Counted from the first letter of the stretch, positions 8,644 through 17,439 are shown. The stretch is DNA of 64,000 nt from Nocardioides dongkuii (GCF_014127485.1 NZ_CP059903.1:124001-188000); one strand, 5' to 3'. Numbers and translations are program-made. Notes: generated by a model not told the origin, from the letters alone.

Positions 8644-10218
8644 CTAGCGCGGCACCCGCACCAGCAGCCGGCCGTGGATGCACTCCATGACCAGCTCGCG
8701 GCCCAGCCCGATGGAGTCGCCGTCGAGCTGGCGGGGGGTGTCGGAGGCGGCGCGGACGTGGATGCGCTGGCCGGTCATCCGGTTGATCGTGTCGTCGGTG
8801 CGCGACCGCTTGGCGAGCACCCGGTAGGCCAGCGGCACCCAGGACAGGAACCGCTGCGGGTGCAGCAGCACCACGTCGAGCAGCCCGTCGTCGATGGCGG
8901 CGTCCGGCAGCAGCGGCATCCCCGCCTGGAGCGACCCGACGTTGCCGACCACGACCGTGCGCGCCCGGTGCCGGGTGAACTCGCCGCCGTCGACGGAGAT
9001 CTCGACCCGCACGGCGGGGAACATCAGCGCCTTCATCCCGGAGACGACGTACGCCATCCAGCCGACCCGCTTCTTGAGGTCCTCGTTGACGCCCTCCATG
9101 ATCGCGGCGTCGAAGCCCATGCCGGCCATCACCATGAAGTGGGTCGCGTCGAACCCGTCGCCGCTGACCTTCACCAGGTCGATGGCCCGGTCCTGGCCGT
9201 GCAGCCCGACGTCGATCGCGGACCGGATGTAGAGCGGGATGCCGAGGTTGCGGGCCAGCAGGTTGCCGGTGCCGGCCGGGATGATGCCGATCGGGATGCC
9301 GGTGCCGGCGAGCTCGGCGCACACCTCGCGCACGGTGCCGTCGCCGCCGCAGACGAGCACCAGGTCGGTGCCGGCGGACGCGGCCGCCTCGGCCATGCCG
9401 GTGCCGGGGTCCTCGATCGTGGTGAGGTGCCAGGTCGGCTCGGACCAGCCGGCCTCGAGCGCCATCGCGGTGACCACGGACTGGAACGCGCCCACGTCCT
9501 CGACCTTGATCGGGTTGAGCACCACCGCGAGCCGGCGCTGCGAGGCGTAGACCTCCGGCATCGGCTCGGTGGTCACCGAGATGCTGCGCGGCAGCGGGCT
9601 GTAGACCGCCAGGCCGAGCAGCGTCATGCCCAGGCCGAGCAGCACGCCGCCGACCACGTCGGAGGGGTAGTGCCGGCCGAGCAGCACCCGGTCCAGGCAG
9701 ACCAGGACGACGATCAGGACGGCCACGACGTACGCCGCGCGGCGGACGCCCGAGCGCCGGACCAGCATCAGCACCAGGACGCACACCAGGGCCGCGAACG
9801 CCGCCACCGACGACGCGTGCCCCGAGGGGAAGGACTTGCTGGAGAGCAGGTGCTCGGCGTCCTGCCACGCCGGGCGCGCCCGGCCGACGGTCAGCTTCAG
9901 GACGGCGGTCGAGACCGCGGTCGCGGCCATCACGCCGACGGTGAGCGCCGCGGCCCGTCGGTGGTTCTTGGCGAACATCGCCCCCGCGAGCACCACGGTC
10001 GCGATCGCCATCCCGACGGTGCCGAAGACCACCTCGACCCAGCGGAGCGGGTCCTGCAGCCAGGCGGCGTCCACCGCCCAGTCGCGGGCCGGGTCGCCGC
10101 GGCCGTCGAGGGCGTCCACCGGGCCCCAGCCCTGCACGGCGCTCACGGCGACGGCGGCGAAGAGCAGGAAGCACAGGGCCGACCAGCTCAGCAGCACGAG
10201 GCGAGGACGATCCAGCAC
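8644..10218 (-). CDS. PAP2 phosphatase-diacylglycerol kinase fusion
   Basis: A 524-residue two-domain protein. Residues 1-215 form a PAP2 phosphatase with about six membrane helices and the three catalytic motifs KLTVGRARP, FPSGHAS and DRVLLGRHYPSD. Residues 230-524 form a cytosolic lipid kinase of the DAGK/sphingosine-kinase type with the ATP motif VCGGDGTVREV, IIPAGTGNLLARNLGIP and a downstream AIDDGLLDVVLL. The two halves could catalyse opposite reactions, removal and addition of a lipid phosphate. Such fusions are known in actinobacteria but their lipid substrates are not. The GTG start has CATACT six bases upstream on the minus strand, so it appears leaderless and divergent from the methyltransferase gene. 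Confidence 0.88.
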   Translation of the reverse strand: MLDRPRLVLLSWSALCFLLFAAVAVSAVQGWGPVDALDGRGDPARDWAVDAAWLQDPLRWVEVVFGTVGMAIATVVLAGAMFAKNHRRAAALTVGVMAATAVSTAVLKLTVGRARPAWQDAEHLLSSKSFPSGHASSVAAFAALVCVLVLMLVRRSGVRRAAYVVAVLIVVLVCLDRVLLGRHYPSDVVGGVLLGLGMTLLGLAVYSPLPRSISVTTEPMPEVYASQRRLAVVLNPIKVEDVGAFQSVVTAMALEAGWSEPTWHLTTIEDPGTGMAEAAASAGTDLVLVCGGDGTVREVCAELAGTGIPIGIIPAGTGNLLARNLGIPLYIRSAIDVGLHGQDRAIDLVKVSGDGFDATHFMVMAGMGFDAAIMEGVNEDLKKRVGWMAYVVSGMKALMFPAVRVEISVDGGEFTRHRARTVVVGNVGSLQAGMPLLPDAAIDDGLLDVVLLHPQRFLSWVPLAYRVLAKRSRTDDTINRMTGQRIHVRAASDTPRQLDGDSIGLGRELVMECIHGRLLVRVPR

Positions 10219-10259
10219 CGGGCAAGTATGCCGGGCCGTCCGGTGCTAGCGTCCGGCGC

Positions 10260-11111
10260 GTGCGCCGCGACCGCCCCCGCAGCCGGGCCACGGGCGGGCC
10301 CGAGACCGGGCCGGAGTCCGGGCTCGACGCCGGGGACGCCCTGCGCTGCCTGGTCTGCGGCGGCCCGCGCTCGCCGTACGAGCCGGTGGCCTTCGTCGGC
10401 GACCCGGGCCTGGTGCGGCGGGTCTCGACCTGCACCGGGTGCGGCTACGTCTCGATCGAGGAGCTGCCGGTCCACAACCTGTACCGGACCGCGGGCGACC
10501 TCGGCGACCTGCCCGCCGGGGGGTCGCGGATCGGCACGATGGAGACCCCGGGCCGGGAGTTCCAGATGGCGAGGATGGCGGTCGACATCCTGGGCCGGCG
10601 GAACCTCGACGTGCTCGTGTACGGCATCGGCAACAGCATGGACAACCACCACATCGCGGCCCTGAAGCGGGTGCGGCACGTCGCGATCGGCGACATCATG
10701 CGGCTGCGCGACGACGCGGAGTTCCACGACGCCAACCTGCCGGCCCGCAGGAAGTTCCCGGTGGTCGTCGCCAGCGAGGTCGTCGAGCACTTCCGCGACC
10801 CGCACCGCGACTTCGAGCGGCTCTTCCAGTTCGTGGGCCCGCACGGGTTGCTGGTGTGCGGGACCAACGTCTTCGCGGGCGGCGACCTGGCCCGGCACCG
10901 CTACGTCTTCTACCGCGACCACACGTCGTACTACACGCCCGCGGCGCTGCTGGAGATCGCGCGGACGCACGGGTTCCACCTCGACTTCCGCACGCCGGCG
11001 ATGGCCCACGGGAAGGGCCGCAAGCGCTACGTCCTGCTGACCCGGTCGGCCGAGGTGCTCCAGCGCGCGTCGCTCTACTTCGGCGCGCACGCCGTCGCGC
11101 CGTCGGAGTGA
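10260..11111 (+). CDS. Class I SAM-dependent methyltransferase-like protein with zinc-ribbon start
   Basis: The 283-residue protein opens with a basic and Gly-rich tail, then paired cysteines LRCLVCGG and CTGCGY that look like a zinc ribbon, as in NDP-sugar C-methyltransferases. The Rossmann core follows, with DVLVYGIGNSMDN in the place of the usual glycine loop and VVVASEVVEHFRDPHRD as the post-II/motif III region. The substrate is unknown. The GTG at 10260 has TAGCGT at 10247-10252, seven bases upstream, so it is probably leaderless; its promoter lies back to back with that of the PAP2-kinase fusion. Confidence 0.7.
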   Translation: MRRDRPRSRATGGPETGPESGLDAGDALRCLVCGGPRSPYEPVAFVGDPGLVRRVSTCTGCGYVSIEELPVHNLYRTAGDLGDLPAGGSRIGTMETPGREFQMARMAVDILGRRNLDVLVYGIGNSMDNHHIAALKRVRHVAIGDIMRLRDDAEFHDANLPARRKFPVVVASEVVEHFRDPHRDFERLFQFVGPHGLLVCGTNVFAGGDLARHRYVFYRDHTSYYTPAALLEIARTHGFHLDFRTPAMAHGKGRKRYVLLTRSAEVLQRASLYFGAHAVAPSE

Positions 11112-11137
11112 GCCGGCGGCCCCGATAACCTGACGAC

Positions 11138-12415
11138 ATGATCGACCCCCGCATCCTCCGAGACGATCCCGACCGCGTGCGCGCCGCCCAGGCCAAGCGC
11201 GGGCTGTCCGACGAGGTCGTCGACCGCGCGCTGTCCGCGGACGCCGAGCGGCGCCGCGCGATCGGTGACTTCGAGGCCAAGCGCGCCGAGCAGAAGCAGC
11301 TCGGCAAGCGGGTCGCGCAGGCGCAGGGCGAGGAGAAGCAGGAGCTGCTCGCGCGCACCAAGTCGCTCTCCGCCGACGTGAAGGCCGCCGAGGCCGCGCA
11401 GACCGCCGCCGAGGCGGCCTGGAACGACGCCCTGCTCTCGATGCCGAACCTCGCGGCCGACGAGGCGCCGCCGGGCGGCGAGGACGACTTCGTGGTCCTC
11501 GAGACTGTCGGCACCCCGCGCGACTTCGCCGCGGAGGGCTTCGAGCCCCGAGACCACATCGAGCTCGGCCGGTTGCTCGGCGCCATCGACATCGAGCGCG
11601 GCGCCAAGGTCTCCGGCAGCCGGTTCTACTTCCTCACCGGCGTCGGCGCCCAGCTGGAGCTGGCGCTCATCAACCTCGCGATGGAGCAGGCCCGCCAGGC
11701 CGGCTTCACCCAGGTGATCGCCCCCGCGCTGGTGCGCCCGCGCGCGATGGACGGCACCGGATTCCTGGGCCAGGCGGCCGACGACGTCTACAAGATCGAG
11801 GGCGAGGACCTCTACCTGGTCGGCACCTCGGAGGTGCCGATGGCGGCGTACCACTCCGACGAGATCCTCGACGGCGCCGCGCTGCCGCTGCGGTACGCCG
11901 CGTTCAGCCCCTGCTTCCGCAAGGAGGCCGGCTCGCACGGCAAGGACACCAAGGGGATCATCCGGGTCCACTGGTTCGACAAGGTCGAGATGTTCGTCTA
12001 CACCACGACCGAGGACTCCTACGCCGAGCACCAGCGGCTGCTGCAGTGGGAGAAGGAGTTCCTCGACAAGCTCGAGCTCGCCTACCGCGTCATCGACGTG
12101 GCCGCGGGCGACCTGGGCCTCTCCGCCATCCGCAAGTTCGACTGCGAGGCGTGGATCCCCACCCAGGGCAAGTACCGCGAGCTCACCTCGACCTCGAACT
12201 GCACCGAGTTCCAGTCCCGCCGGCTCGACACCCGCGCCCGGTACGCCGACGGCACCGGCCCGGTGGCGACGCTCAACGGCACCCTCTGCGCGATGACCCG
12301 CACGATCGTGGCGATCCTCGAGACCCACCAGCAGGCCGACGGGTCGGTGCGGGTGCCCGAGGCGCTCCGTCCCCACCTGGGCGGGCTCGAGGTCCTGAAG
12401 CCGGTGGCGCCGTGA
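11138..12415 (+). CDS. serS: Seryl-tRNA synthetase
   Basis: It charges tRNA-Ser with serine in the cytosol. Residues 1-110 form the antiparallel coiled-coil arm ([14 protein letters not shown], then long helices), which grips the long variable arm of tRNA-Ser. The class II core shows motif 2 as [18 protein letters not shown] and motif 3 near [17 protein letters not shown]. The length of 425 residues is typical. TAACCT at 11126-11131 lies six bases before the ATG, fitting a leaderless start. The stop overlaps the next GTG and begins a chain of three 4-base overlaps. Confidence 0.97.
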   Translation: MIDPRILRDDPDRVRAAQAKRGLSDEVVDRALSADAERRRAIGDFEAKRAEQKQLGKRVAQAQGEEKQELLARTKSLSADVKAAEAAQTAAEAAWNDALLSMPNLAADEAPPGGEDDFVVLETVGTPRDFAAEGFEPRDHIELGRLLGAIDIERGAKVSGSRFYFLTGVGAQLELALINLAMEQARQAGFTQVIAPALVRPRAMDGTGFLGQAADDVYKIEGEDLYLVGTSEVPMAAYHSDEILDGAALPLRYAAFSPCFRKEAGSHGKDTKGIIRVHWFDKVEMFVYTTTEDSYAEHQRLLQWEKEFLDKLELAYRVIDVAAGDLGLSAIRKFDCEAWIPTQGKYRELTSTSNCTEFQSRRLDTRARYADGTGPVATLNGTLCAMTRTIVAILETHQQADGSVRVPEALRPHLGGLEVLKPVAP

Positions 12416-13254
12416 GCGACCTGAGCGGCTGGACGCCGCGCGTGGTCGCGCTCGACATCGACGGCACGCTGCTGAAGTGGGTCGAGGGCGGGGGCACCAC
12501 GCACGAGGAGATCGCGCCCGCGGTCTTCGAGGCCGTGCACCGGGTCCTGGACGCCGGGTCGCACGTCGTCCTGGCCAGCGGGCGCTCCCCGCACGGCATG
12601 ACCACGATCGCCGACCTGCTCGACCTGCACGGGGCCGAGCGCGAGCGGCTCTGGGTGGTGGCCTCCAACGGCGCCGTGGTGTTCCGCTACCCGCCGGTCG
12701 AGGTGGTCCACGAGGAGACCTTCGACGCCCGGCCGGCCGTCGCGAGGGTCCTCGAGCGGCACCCGAACGCGCTGGTCGCGGTCGAGGAGCGCGGTGTCGG
12801 CTACCGCGTCACCTCGCACTTCCCCGAGGGGGAGCTCAGCGGCGACATGATCATCACCGACGTCGCGGACCTCGTCGCCGGCCCCGTGAGCCGCGTGATC
12901 ATCCGCGACCCCGACGCCAGCGCCGACGACTTCGTCGCCCTCGGCGAGGAGCTGGGGCTGCACGGCACCAACTACGTCGTGGGCTGGACGGCGTGGCTCG
13001 ACCTGGCGCCGATCGGGGTCTCCAAGGCCTCGGGGCTCGAGCACGTCACCGACAAGCTCGGCCTGGGCGCGGCCGACGTCCTCGCGATCGGCGACGGCCG
13101 CAACGACGTCGAGATGCTCCAGTGGGCCCGCCGCGGGGTGGCGATGGGACAGGCGGTCCAGCCGGTGATCGACGCGGCCGACGACGTCACCGCCACCGTG
13201 TACGAGGACGGCGCCGCCACCGAGATCTCCCGCTGGTTCCCCCCGGTCGCGTGA
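12412..13254 (+). CDS. Cof-type HAD phosphatase
   Basis: A 280-residue HAD-superfamily hydrolase of the Cof/YbiV type. Motif I is [11 protein letters not shown] with the nucleophile Asp, motif II is VLASGRS, motif III includes the Lys in [12 protein letters not shown], and motif IV is [12 protein letters not shown]. The substrate is likely a small sugar phosphate or cofactor phosphate but is not readable from sequence. The GTG at 12412 shares bases with the serS stop. It is one of two HAD genes that flank a GNAT gene in this operon and was probably not a very recent duplicate, since the two differ throughout. Confidence 0.85.
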   Translation: MSDLSGWTPRVVALDIDGTLLKWVEGGGTTHEEIAPAVFEAVHRVLDAGSHVVLASGRSPHGMTTIADLLDLHGAERERLWVVASNGAVVFRYPPVEVVHEETFDARPAVARVLERHPNALVAVEERGVGYRVTSHFPEGELSGDMIITDVADLVAGPVSRVIIRDPDASADDFVALGEELGLHGTNYVVGWTAWLDLAPIGVSKASGLEHVTDKLGLGAADVLAIGDGRNDVEMLQWARRGVAMGQAVQPVIDAADDVTATVYEDGAATEISRWFPPVA

Positions 13255-13733
13255 GCCTCCCCGACCCGGTCCGCACCGAGCGGCTGGTGCTGCCGCTGTG
13301 GACCGCCGCCGACGTGACGGCGATCCGCACCGGCGCCCGGCTCCCGCGCTGGCACCCCGACTTCCCCCGGGAGGACGACCGCGACGCCGCCACCCTGTGG
13401 CAGGAGCACGACCCGTGGGGGCCGCGCAGCGTCGTCCGCGGCGCGACGGTCCTCGGGTCGGTCGGGTTCTTCGGCCCGCCCGAGGCGGCCGGTGACGGCG
13501 TGGACGAGGCCGAGGTGGGCTTCGGGCTGGTCGCCGAGGCCAGGGGGTGGGGCTTCGCCACCGAGGCGCTCGCCGGGCTGCTCGCGCACACCGACGCCGC
13601 CGGCGTCCGGGTCCGGGCGCGGGTCGACCCCGGCAACCGGGCCAGCGTCCGGGTCCTCGCCACGTCCGGCTTCACCGAGCTGCGCGGCGACGACGGGGAG
13701 GGCCAGCTGGTGCTGGCCCGGCCGCTGCGATGA
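13251..13733 (+). CDS. GNAT-family N-acetyltransferase
   Basis: A 160-residue protein of the RimJ/RimL-like group. It starts with RTERLVLPLW, typical for the family, and has the acetyl-CoA binding region in EVGFGLVAEARGWGFATEAL and the NRASVRVLATSGF segment. The first part (DVTAIRTGARLPRWHPDFP) matches proteins that work on small molecules or protein N termini. The target is unknown. Both ends overlap neighbours (GTGA at 13251, ATGA at 13730), which places it inside the serS transcript. Confidence 0.82.
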   Translation: MSLPDPVRTERLVLPLWTAADVTAIRTGARLPRWHPDFPREDDRDAATLWQEHDPWGPRSVVRGATVLGSVGFFGPPEAAGDGVDEAEVGFGLVAEARGWGFATEALAGLLAHTDAAGVRVRARVDPGNRASVRVLATSGFTELRGDDGEGQLVLARPLR

Positions 13734-14524
13734 GCCTCCCGAAGCTGGTCGCCACCGACCTCGACGGCACCCTGGTCCGGGCTGACGGCACCGTCTCGGA
13801 CTACACCCGCGACGTGCTCGAGGAGCTCGACCGGCGCGACGTCCCGGTCGTCTTCGTCACCGGCCGGCCGCTGCGCTGGGCCGAGGAGGTCTTCCCCTAC
13901 GTCGGACGGCACGGCCTGGCGGTCGTCTCCAACGGCGCGCTCGTGTGGGACGTCGCCCGCGACGCGGTCCACCTCGAGCGGGTGATCGAGCCGGCGCTCG
14001 CGCTCGCCGTCTGCCGGGCGATCCGGGACGCCGTCCCCGGCACGACGTACGCCGTGGAGGACCTCGCCGGGATCGCGCTCGAGCCCGAGTTCGTCGAGCG
14101 GTACGCCGTCCCGGAGGACGCCCGCCGCGCCCCGCTCGAGCAGCTGCTGGACCGCCCGACGCTGAAGCTGCTGGCCCGCCACGAGGAGCTCGGCCCGCAG
14201 GAGTTCTGGGACCTGGCGGAGGTCGCTACCGGCGGCCGGCTGGTGATCACCTGGTCCTCCTCGACCTCGCTGCTGGAGATCAGCGGGCCCGGCGTCACCA
14301 AGGCCTCGACCCTCGCGCTGCTCTGCGACCGGCTCGGGGTCGGCGCCGCCGACGTCATCGCGTTCGGCGACATGCCCAACGACCTGCCGATGCTGACCTG
14401 GGCCGGCACGTCGTACGCCATGGCCGACGCCCACCCCACGGTCACCGAGGCCGCCGACCACGTCGCCCCCGGCCACGAGGAGGACGGCGTGGCTCGCGTG
14501 CTGGCTGGTGTGTTCGGGCTGTGA
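13730..14524 (+). CDS. Cof-type HAD phosphatase, second copy
   Basis: A 264-residue HAD hydrolase. Motif I is LVATDLDGTLV, motif II VVFVTGRPLRW, the motif III Lys lies in GPGVTKASTLALL, and motif IV is AFGDMPNDLPML. The cap region differs from the HAD protein encoded two genes earlier, so the two probably act on different phosphates. It is coupled to the GNAT gene by an ATGA overlap. The TGA stop overlaps a possible GTG of the following secreted-protein gene. Confidence 0.85.
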   Translation: MSLPKLVATDLDGTLVRADGTVSDYTRDVLEELDRRDVPVVFVTGRPLRWAEEVFPYVGRHGLAVVSNGALVWDVARDAVHLERVIEPALALAVCRAIRDAVPGTTYAVEDLAGIALEPEFVERYAVPEDARRAPLEQLLDRPTLKLLARHEELGPQEFWDLAEVATGGRLVITWSSSTSLLEISGPGVTKASTLALLCDRLGVGAADVIAFGDMPNDLPMLTWAGTSYAMADAHPTVTEAADHVAPGHEEDGVARVLAGVFGL

Positions 14525-14541
14525 TCTGCTCGAATGAGCGG

Positions 14542-15189
14542 GTGCCGACCCTGCTGCTGACGCTCCGCCGGCTCCTGGTGGTGGTGCTGGTCGCCGGCGC
14601 CGGCGCCCTGGCGACGCCGTGGGCCGCGCCCGCCGCCGCGGCGCCCGCGCCGCGCTGCAGCTGCACCGCCGCCGACACGGCCGACGACACCGAGCGCCTC
14701 GCGCGCGTCGCGGGAGCCGTCCTCACCGGCACCGTCACCGCCGCGGCCGCCGCCCCCCGCGCCGACGGCGGGAGGGGCTCGACGTACACCCACGCAGTCG
14801 ACGTCGACCTGGTCTACAAGGGCAACGTCCGCGACGAGCAGGTCGAGGTCGCCACCGACGGCGGCACCCGCTCGGCGTGCGAGCTCGGCGAGCTGCCGGC
14901 CGGTGTCCCCTACGTCTTCTTCGTCGACGACGTCGACGGCACGCTGGTCGCCGAGCCCTGCGGCGGCACCCAGCGCAAGCGCGCGACGCTGGTCGCCGAG
15001 CTCGAGGCGCTGTACGGCGAGGGCGAGGCGCCGCGGCCCGAGGCCCCGGCCGAGACCGCCGAGATCGAGCCGGTCGCCGACGCCACCGAGCCGGCCTCCT
15101 TCACCCGCACGGCCGCGCCCGGCGCCGCGATGGTGCTCGTCGGCCTGCTCGGCTGGGTGGTCGTGCGCCGGCTGGCCCGCCGTCCCTGA
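14542..15189 (+). CDS. Secreted, C-terminally anchored protein with an NTR/TIMP-like extracellular part
   Basis: A 215-residue protein with a Sec signal peptide (hydrophobic run VVVLVAGAGALATPWAAPAAAA), a mature start near RCSC, and a C-terminal membrane helix (AAMVLVGLLGWVVV) followed by RRLARR. The extracellular part keeps four cysteines: the CSC pair at the mature N terminus, SACELGELPAG, and EPCGGTQ. A Cys-x-Cys at the very start of the mature protein, followed by TGTV, a strand VDLVYKGNV and a late cysteine, resembles the netrin/TIMP-like fold. That similarity is by eye only. An alternative GTG at 14521 would overlap the HAD stop; I prefer 14542 because it gives a standard signal peptide. 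Confidence 0.6.
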   Translation: MPTLLLTLRRLLVVVLVAGAGALATPWAAPAAAAPAPRCSCTAADTADDTERLARVAGAVLTGTVTAAAAAPRADGGRGSTYTHAVDVDLVYKGNVRDEQVEVATDGGTRSACELGELPAGVPYVFFVDDVDGTLVAEPCGGTQRKRATLVAELEALYGEGEAPRPEAPAETAEIEPVADATEPASFTRTAAPGAAMVLVGLLGWVVVRRLARRP

Positions 15190-15206
15190 CGGACCCGGCC
15201 GCGGGC

Positions 15207-15869
15207 TCAGAGGTACATGCCGCCCGAGTCGCCGGGCTGCGCGCCCGGGTCGGCGTGCTGCGGCGCGGCCATCCCCGGAGCGGGGGCGCCGGGAGCCTGC
15301 GGCAACGAGCCCGGCGGGAGGCTGCGGCGGATCTGCTCGAACTGGGCGCGCGCGGCCATCTGCTGGGCGTAGATCGCGGTCTGGAGGCCGTGGAAGAGCC
15401 CCTCGAGCCACCCGACCAGCTGAGCCTGCGCGATCCGCAGCTCGCCGTCCGAGGGCGTCTGCTCGTCGCTGAAGGGGAGCGCGAGGCGGTTCAGCTCCTC
15501 GACCAGCTCGGGGGCGAGGCCCTCCTCGAGCTCGTCGATGGAGGCGCGGTGGATGCCGCGGAGCCGGTTGCGGCTGGCCTCGTCGAGCGGCGCGGCCTTC
15601 ACCTCCTCGAGCAGCTGGCGGATCATCGTGCCGATCCGCATCACCTTCGCGGGCTGCTCGACCAGGTCGGTGACGGCGCGCTCGCCGCCCCGGTCGTCCT
15701 GGCCGTCGCCAGCCTGGCCGCCCCGGTCGCCCTGACCGCCCTGACCCTCGGCCTGGGCGTCGGTCTTGCCGTCGGCCCCGGCGGGCCGGGTCAGCGCCGA
15801 GGCCGGCACGACGCCGATCGGCTGCCCGTCGGGACCGATCACGACCACCTGCTGCTCCTGCTCGCTCAT
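15207..15869 (-). CDS. bpa: Bacterial proteasome activator Bpa (PafE)
   Basis: Bpa forms a ring that opens the 20S proteasome without ATP and feeds it unfolded proteins such as HspR. The 220-residue protein has a variable acidic N terminus, a conserved helical core from AVTDLVEQPAKVMRIGTMIR to QTAIYAQQMAARAQFEQIRR, and a flexible Pro/Gly-rich tail. The tail ends in GMYL, matching the GQYL gate-opening motif of the mycobacterial protein with Met in place of Gln. The ATG at 15869 has TAGTGT seven bases upstream and no ribosome site (leaderless). A start 17 codons further up lacks support. Confidence 0.9.
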   Translation of the reverse strand: MSEQEQQVVVIGPDGQPIGVVPASALTRPAGADGKTDAQAEGQGGQGDRGGQAGDGQDDRGGERAVTDLVEQPAKVMRIGTMIRQLLEEVKAAPLDEASRNRLRGIHRASIDELEEGLAPELVEELNRLALPFSDEQTPSDGELRIAQAQLVGWLEGLFHGLQTAIYAQQMAARAQFEQIRRSLPPGSLPQAPGAPAPGMAAPQHADPGAQPGDSGGMYL

Positions 15870-15910
15870 GTCTTCGACACTACTCAGCCGCCCCAGGTGG
15901 GTGGGGAGGG

Positions 15911-15973
15911 GAGGATTCACCGGTCGACCGGGGAATCCTCCTCTTGACCGACGGAGCTTCGTCGGTCCAGAGG
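15911..15973 (+). repeat. Divergent copy (C) of the two-module palindromic repeat
   Basis: A 30-bp palindrome at 15911-15940 with one mismatched pair is followed at once by a hairpin with 14-base arms (15940-15953 and 15960-15973, one mismatch, loop GAGCTT). This is the same layout, and nearly the same loop, as the repeats at 4043-4120 and 24558-24635, but the arm sequences differ. A partial direct repeat of the right arm (CGTCGGTCCAG) recurs at 15980-15990. It lies between the bpa promoter and the stop of the quinone reductase gene, where it could end transcription of the latter. Confidence 0.6.
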
Positions 15974-16041
15974 AAGGTCCGTCGGTCCAGTACGCCGCGG
16001 CGCGGCGCCGGCGCCCGCCGTACGCCGCGGCGCGGGCGCGC

Positions 16042-17016
16042 TCAGAGGGTGAGCAGGATCTTGCCGGTGTGATCCCCGGACTCCATCAGCCGGTGCGCGT
16101 CGGCGACGTCGGCCAGCGGCACGGTGCCGTGCACGACCGGCTTGACCAGCCCTTGGGACACGAGCGGCCAGACGTGCTCGACGACCGCGCCGCAGATCGC
16201 GGCCTTCTCGGCGGTCGGCCGGGCGCGCAGCGTGGTGGCGATGACCGCGCCGCGCTTGCGCAGCAGCGCGCCGATGTCGAGCTCGGCCTTGGTGCCGCCC
16301 TGCATGCCGATGATCACCAGGCGGCCCTCGGTGGCCAGCGCGGCGACGTTGCGGGCGAGGTACTTCGCGCCCATGTTGTCGAGGATGACGTCGACCCCGC
16401 CGTCGGTCTCGCGGCCGACCACCTCGACGAAGTCCTCGTCGCGGTAGTTGATCGTGACGTCGGCCCCGAGCCCGGCGCAGAACGCCAGCTTCTCCGGCGT
16501 CCCGCCGGTCGTGAGGACGCGCGCGCCGAGGTGGTGGGCGAGCTGGATCGCGAAGGTGCCGATGCCGCCGGCGCCGCCGTGCACCAGGAGCGACTCGTGC
16601 GGCTTGAGGCCGGCGACCATGAAGACGTTCGACCAGACGGTGCACGCCACCTCCGGCAGCGCGGCCGCGGTGACCAGGTCGACGCCGTCCGGCACCGGCA
16701 TCAGCTGGCCGGCCGGGACCGCGACGCGGGAGGCGTACCCGCCGCCGGCCAGCAGGGCGCACGCCTCCTGGCCGACCTCCCAGCCCACGACGCCCTCGCC
16801 GAGCGCGGCGACGGTGCCGCTGCACTCCATGCCGATCACGTCCGAGGTCCCGGGCGGCGGCGGGTAGAACCCCTGCCGCTGCAGCAGGTCGGCCCGGTTC
16901 AGCCCCGCGGCGGCGACCTCCAGGACCACCTCGCCGGGGCCGGGCTCGACGTCCGGCACCTCGGCGACGGACAGGACCTCGGGACCACCGGTGCCGGTGG
17001 CGACGACAGCGCGCAT
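16042..17016 (-). CDS. NAD(P)H:quinone oxidoreductase, zinc-independent MDR family
   Basis: A 324-residue medium-chain reductase of the QOR/PIG3 type. It starts MRAVVATGTGGPEVL, lacks the catalytic zinc ligands and the structural cysteine lobe, and has the NADPH-binding loop VHGGAGGIGTFAIQLAHHLG near residue 150. The signature GLNRADLLQRQGFYPPPPG is typical of the PIG3-like group. It should reduce quinones or reactive enones in the cytosol. TAGGGT lies six bases before the ATG on the minus strand, so the transcript is probably leaderless. Confidence 0.9.
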   Translation of the reverse strand: MRAVVATGTGGPEVLSVAEVPDVEPGPGEVVLEVAAAGLNRADLLQRQGFYPPPPGTSDVIGMECSGTVAALGEGVVGWEVGQEACALLAGGGYASRVAVPAGQLMPVPDGVDLVTAAALPEVACTVWSNVFMVAGLKPHESLLVHGGAGGIGTFAIQLAHHLGARVLTTGGTPEKLAFCAGLGADVTINYRDEDFVEVVGRETDGGVDVILDNMGAKYLARNVAALATEGRLVIIGMQGGTKAELDIGALLRKRGAVIATTLRARPTAEKAAICGAVVEHVWPLVSQGLVKPVVHGTVPLADVADAHRLMESGDHTGKILLTL

Positions 17017-17045
17017 GCGGCCACCCTACGGAGGGCCGCCGGCGC

Positions 17046-17381
17046 TCAGCGCTCGAAGGCCTCGCCGGTGTGGTCGACCCCGCTGTCGTCGGGGACGTCG
17101 ACGGTGATGGCGGCGTCGTCGGGGTCCGGCGCCCCGGCCGGGCGGTCCCAGCCCTCGGCCAAGGTCTGTGCCCGCGCGGCCAGTGCCTCGACGGTCGCGG
17201 GGTCCGCGCCGCGGGTGCCTGCCGCCAGCCCGAGCAGGTACGCCGTCACGGGCGCGGCGGGCCGCTCGACGGCGTGCGCGACCACCCGGGCGAGGTCCAG
17301 CACCAGGCCCTCGTCGACCTCGATCTCGGCGTCGATGTCGAGGACGTCGCTCAGCTCGTCGATCCAGTCGTGCAGGTTCAC
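17046..17381 (-). CDS. DUF6457 small protein
   Basis: A 111-residue acidic protein of the DUF6457 family, found in actinobacteria near molybdenum-cofactor genes. The conserved start NLHDWIDELSDVLDIDAEI is followed by LVLDLARVVAHAVERPAAPVTAYLLGLAAG. The function is unknown. I start it at the GTG at 17381 because this gives the family's usual N terminus; the GTG at 17390 adds only three residues. It lies 58 bases after mobA on the same strand, which supports a joint role in molybdopterin-guanine dinucleotide synthesis or use. Confidence 0.7.
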   Translation of the reverse strand: MNLHDWIDELSDVLDIDAEIEVDEGLVLDLARVVAHAVERPAAPVTAYLLGLAAGTRGADPATVEALAARAQTLAEGWDRPAGAPDPDDAAITVDVPDDSGVDHTGEAFER

Positions 17382-17439
17382 GAAACCCACACTCGCCCCA
17401 CCGGGGCGGCCCCGGCAAGTCCCTCGCGAGCGGGACGGT

